Positions 60,200-64,000 of a stretch of 64,000 nucleotides of DNA are shown in pieces. Origin of the DNA: Dactylosporangium aurantiacum (GTDB taxonomy: Bacteria; Actinomycetota; Actinomycetes; Mycobacteriales; Micromonosporaceae); the NCBI RefSeq assembly GCF_000716715.1, contig NZ_JNYJ01000071.1, positions 10,143-74,142 of the forward strand. Direction: 5' to 3'. The notes below the pieces were generated by a model that saw only the letters and a program-made list of their open reading frames with translations, did no database searches and was not told where the DNA came from. The stretch's first letter is position 1, and each line of letters starts with the position of its first letter. A program made the translations under genes and the position numbers.

Positions 60200-60239
60200 C
60201 CGCCACGCTCCGGGCCGCGGCCGGCGCTGTGCAGCGGGG

Positions 60240-60340
60240 TTTCGCCGATCGCCCGCCATCGCCCGCACCAGGGACCACACGACCGGCCACGTCTCGGTGT
60301 CCTCGTCCTGCCACCCGCCCACCAGGCGGTACACGGGCAT
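60240..60340 (-). pseudogene. possible 5' fragment of a lost gene
   Basis: From ATG 60338-60340 about 33 codons (MPVYRLVGGWQDEDTETW ...) have strong G/C third positions. They then dissolve into non-coding-like sequence running toward the expansin gene. No RBS is obvious and no family recognised. Probably a gene remnant, or chance. Apart from this, the 241 bp between 60200 and 60440 show nothing. Confidence 0.25.
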
Positions 60341-60440
60341 CGACGTCAAGATTCAACGTGCCGGGATTCCGGTCTGCGTACGGCGCCGACAGGGTGGACC
60401 TGCCGATGTCCGGCGCGCTCGTCGCCTTCGACAGTGTGGC

Positions 60441-60812
60441 TCAGCGGGCCCTCTTCGTCGCCCGCTTGCGGGGCGGCGTCAACAGGTCGGCGATCGCCGC
60501 GATCGCGGACGGCACCAGGCGGTAGTAGGCCCAGACGCCGCGCTTCTCGCGCTCGAGCAGGCCGGCCTCGGTGAGGATCCGAAGATGATGGCTCACGGTC
60601 GGCTGGGAGAGGCCAAGCGGCGCGGTGAGGTCGGTCACGGACGCCTCGCCGTCCGGAGCGGACTGGATCAGACTGAGCAAGCGCAGCCGGGCCGGGTCGG
60701 CGAATGCCTTCAGCACTCCCGCGAGCCGCTCGGCATCGGCACGCTCGATCGGATCGCCGGCAAGCGGCGAGACAGCAGGCATAGCAGTTGTCGCAGTTCC
60801 CACGGCTTCCAT
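60441..60812 (-). CDS. ArsR family regulator
   Basis: 123 residues from ATG 60810-60812 (ATG 60782 also possible). ArsR winged helix: LAGVLKAFADPARLRLLSLIQ, SVTDLTAPLGLSQPTVSHHLRIL, LLEREKRGVWAYYRLV. No obvious metal-binding Cys pair such as ELCVCDL, so it may sense something other than arsenic or cadmium. No efflux or redox gene lies next to it, so its target is unclear or lost with the remnant at 60240-60340. Confidence 0.85.
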   Translation of the reverse strand: MEAVGTATTAMPAVSPLAGDPIERADAERLAGVLKAFADPARLRLLSLIQSAPDGEASVTDLTAPLGLSQPTVSHHLRILTEAGLLEREKRGVWAYYRLVPSAIAAIADLLTPPRKRATKRAR

Positions 60813-60926
60813 CGTTCCACCAATACCATCGATACGCTGGCGGAACCGGGATCAGCACCCGGCGTCGTCAGACCGCCGGGAGGGCGGGACTCGGGCCCGC
60901 CGCCCCTCGGCCCGCTGCTTCCGCCG

Positions 60927-61118
60927 TCACCAGGCGAAGCGGCGGCGCTTGCGCCCGGTCATCCGCTCCGCCGCGGAGACACCCCGGCGCAGCAGCCGCG
61001 TGGCCCGCGTCGACCCGCGGCGCGCCTCCATCCGCTCGCTGACCTTCCTGGCCCCGGCGATGGCGAGCGGCACCGCGATCGCGGCCACCGCCCACCGGGC
61101 GATCATTTTCGGCAGCAT
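60927..61118 (-). CDS. small basic membrane protein (63 aa)
   Basis: From ATG 61116-61118 with GGGAGGA 5-6 bases upstream. Residues 7-22 form a short hydrophobic helix (ARWAVAAIAVPLAIAG), followed by a very basic tail ending RKRRRFAW. High third-position G/C. A monocistronic small protein of unknown role; similar tiny basic membrane proteins are common in actinomycetes. Confidence 0.65.
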   Translation of the reverse strand: MLPKMIARWAVAAIAVPLAIAGARKVSERMEARRGSTRATRLLRRGVSAAERMTGRKRRRFAW

Positions 61119-61263
61119 GGTCGTCCTCCCGTGCACGTCGTCGTTCACCGGACGGATACCCTCCGCGGCCCGGAACCAACCGCACCCCGATCCCGCGCAT
61201 CGCCCGGGGCGCCGCCAGCTGCGGCCCGACCGCGCGATGCGCCGCTCCAGGCCGATTCCGGGC

Positions 61264-61720
61264 TCACGGGCACCGATCGTCCCAGCCTTTCCCCGCCGCC
61301 GCGGACGCGGGCCGCGCGTTGTCGGACGTGTCGCGCAACTTCCAGGTGCCGGTCTTGCCCGCCGCCGGTCGGCCGTTCATGTCGGATGCGGTCGCCGCGG
61401 CGACCTTGCTCATCGCGTACGTGACGTTGTCGGCCATCGCATCGGTGAACCCTGGGATCTGTCTGGGGTTGACGGTCTCCCCGCCGCGCGGCCGGCCGGC
61501 GACCTGGTGGCTGCGCGGGAAGTCCTTCGGGCTGGTGCTGTCCGGTGGGAGTCGATGGCGTACCCGTGGATGAGCCCCGCGGCGAGCGTGTCCACCTTGA
61601 GCGAGGAGGCGGGTGGGTGCACGCCGAACTCGACCGGCTTGCCGTCGGACAGCACGGTGTCGGCGTACCAGGCGGCTTCGGCCGCGGCGGGCGGGGTGCG
61701 GGCGGCGGACCGCCGGCCGC
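61264..61720 (-). pseudogene. decayed penicillin-binding protein fragment
   Basis: One frame reads VTYAMSKVAAATASD and RPAAGKTGTWKLRDTSDNA. This is the KTG box region of a PBP transpeptidase, where GRPVAGKTGT is followed by NAxAWFxG. The upstream part (SDGKPVEFGVHPPASSLK ... LIHGYAIDS) continues in a different frame. There is no start, no SxxK or SxN box and no intact end. So at least one frameshift and large deletions have destroyed the gene. Neighbouring sequence has lower coding character. Confidence 0.6.
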
Positions 61721-61888
61721 GACGACCGCCGCGCCGCCGGCATCACCTCGGCCGGTCAAGCGGCCGATCACGTCGCGGATCACGCCGCCGGCCGTCCCGG
61801 CGGAGCGCCGGTGCCGCCCGGGACCGCCATCCGCGCCGGCCACAGGACCAGTCGCACCGCATCACGCGACGGGCAACGCAACGGCACC

Positions 61889-61937
61889 CCACGGACCATC
61901 AACGCTCACCGGCGGGGGCGGCGTTGATGGTCCGTGG
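61889..61937 (-). terminator. strong hairpin downstream of the esterase-lectin gene
   Basis: Perfect 17-bp arms CCACGGACCATCAACGC and GCGTTGATGGTCCGTGG with a 15-base loop. It begins 36 bp past the stop of the minus-strand gene at 61973, so it should terminate that transcript. Confidence 0.8.
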
Positions 61938-61972
61938 CCGTCGTCCGGGCGGTCCTTGACCTCAGCCGACGG

Positions 61973-63400
<1,428 letters not shown>

Positions 63401-63480
63401 CTACGGGATCCGCGTGCCGGGCGGGTGCGGCACGGACCGGATCCGGGGCATCATTCCGTTTGACCGCAGCGCCGCGCGGT

Positions 63481-63489
63481 GAAATTTTC
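63481..63489 (+). promoter_or_regulatory. GAAANTTTC-type xylanase operator candidate
   Basis: GAAATTTTC fits the GAAANTTTC palindrome known upstream of actinomycete xylanase genes. It lies 159 bp before the GH11 xylanase start. The sequence is short enough to be chance, but this is the expected place. Confidence 0.4.
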
Positions 63490-63647
63490 AGATTTTCGCC
63501 GCCCTGCGGCTGCAGCATGACCGTCATTCTCGGGCATTCTCTCCGCCGGCGCCCGTTTGTTTCGAAAATCGTTGACGATGCAGTTGCGGGGTATCCAGAC
63601 TGCCGCCGTCGACGAGAGTCGACCCCGCTGTATGAAGGGACGCCCGC

Positions 63648-64000
63648 ATGAACGACACCCCCGGACCCTCCACGCGCCGCAAGCGCTACCGCGGTAGGCT
63701 GATCCTCGGCGGCGCATGCGCCATCGCACTCGTCGCGACCTCGGTCGCGCTGACCGGCACCGCCAACGCCGAGGCCGACCGGACCGTCACGTCGAACACC
63801 ACCGGCACGCACAACGGCTACTTCTTCTCGTACTGGAAGGACAGCGGCAACGTCAGCATGACGTTGGGGGCCGGCGGCTCGTACCGTGTGCAGTGGAGCG
63901 GCATCAACAACACCGTCGTCGGCAAGGGTTGGAAACCCGGCTCCAGTCACACGGTGAACTACTCCGGCACGTTCAACGTCAACGGCAACGGCTACCTGGC
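63648..64000 (+). CDS. GH11 endo-1,4-beta-xylanase (5' part)
   Basis: ATG 63648 with AAGGGA upstream; 117 codons before the window ends. Twin-Arg-containing signal peptide ([30 protein letters not shown], cleavage near GTANA), then GH11 start: [36 protein letters not shown] and [11 protein letters not shown]. The two catalytic glutamates lie beyond the edge. It hydrolyses xylan outside the cell. Confidence 0.88.
   Translation, partial: MNDTPGPSTRRKRYRGRLILGGACAIALVATSVALTGTANAEADRTVTSNTTGTHNGYFFSYWKDSGNVSMTLGAGGSYRVQWSGINNTVVGKGWKPGSSHTVNYSGTFNVNGNGYL

Overview
The window is very GC-rich, with almost every third codon position G or C. It uses many GTG/TTG starts, 4-base ATGA/GTGA gene overlaps and apparently leaderless promoters. 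The secreted-enzyme families, large AfsR-like regulators and a complete protocatechuate operon point to a soil actinomycete; a Micromonosporaceae-type genome is my inference, not something the sequence proves. No rRNA, tRNA or CRISPR was seen.

Layout. 1-6.5 kb: the 3' end of an unidentified gene, then a five-gene minus-strand operon (Cys-rich 65-aa peptide, MauE-like membrane protein, TlpA-like redoxin, ABC exporter, S26 signal peptidase) divergent from an XRE/NB-ARC/TPR regulator. I read it as an uncharacterised disulfide-rich secreted-peptide system. 6.5-15.6 kb: secreted proteins (two related TIM-barrel glycosidase-like proteins, an M15-like and a lysozyme-like protein sharing near-identical FG-GAP tails that are scrambled and out of frame, an NlpC/tachylectin protein) next to a second XRE/NB-ARC/TPR regulator; two of these genes share a 31-bp upstream element. 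16-20.6 kb: an IS607-type element (serine recombinase plus TnpB) inserted directly in front of a SARP-type regulator. 20.6-21.7 kb: a DUF1772 / TetR pair with two palindromic operators.

21.8-39 kb is a catabolic region: pcaHGBCIJ-pobA with a divergent IclR regulator, followed by an operon for enoyl-CoA hydratase, acetoacetyl-CoA synthetase-like ligase, hydroxyacyl-CoA dehydrogenase, amidohydrolase, DUF3237 and a branched-chain-type ABC importer (with a fused LivF-LivG ATPase), divergent from a PaaX-type regulator. Together they could take up an aromatic or acidic compound, activate and shorten it, and feed protocatechuate into the beta-ketoadipate route. pcaD and pcaF are not in the window.

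39-44.4 kb holds a universal stress protein, a GH44 glucanase, an atypical GH10-like protein and a secreted repeat protein. 44.4-54.2 kb is a compact orphan gene set built around a tyrosine-type MIO ammonia-lyase: two paralogous FOXRED2-like flavoproteins, an AMP-forming ligase, an FMN hydroxyacid oxidase, a P450 and a cation/proton antiporter. It is driven both ways from a 68-bp almost fully symmetric leaderless promoter. 54.2-58.7 kb carries a two-component system, an FAD monooxygenase behind paired operators, and a TetR gene divergent from a small membrane-protein operon across a 31-bp palindrome. 58.8-64 kb returns to plant-polymer enzymes: an expansin-like protein with CBM2, an esterase-like protein with a ricin lectin domain, and a truncated GH11 xylanase, interspersed with an ArsR regulator and a decayed penicillin-binding protein.
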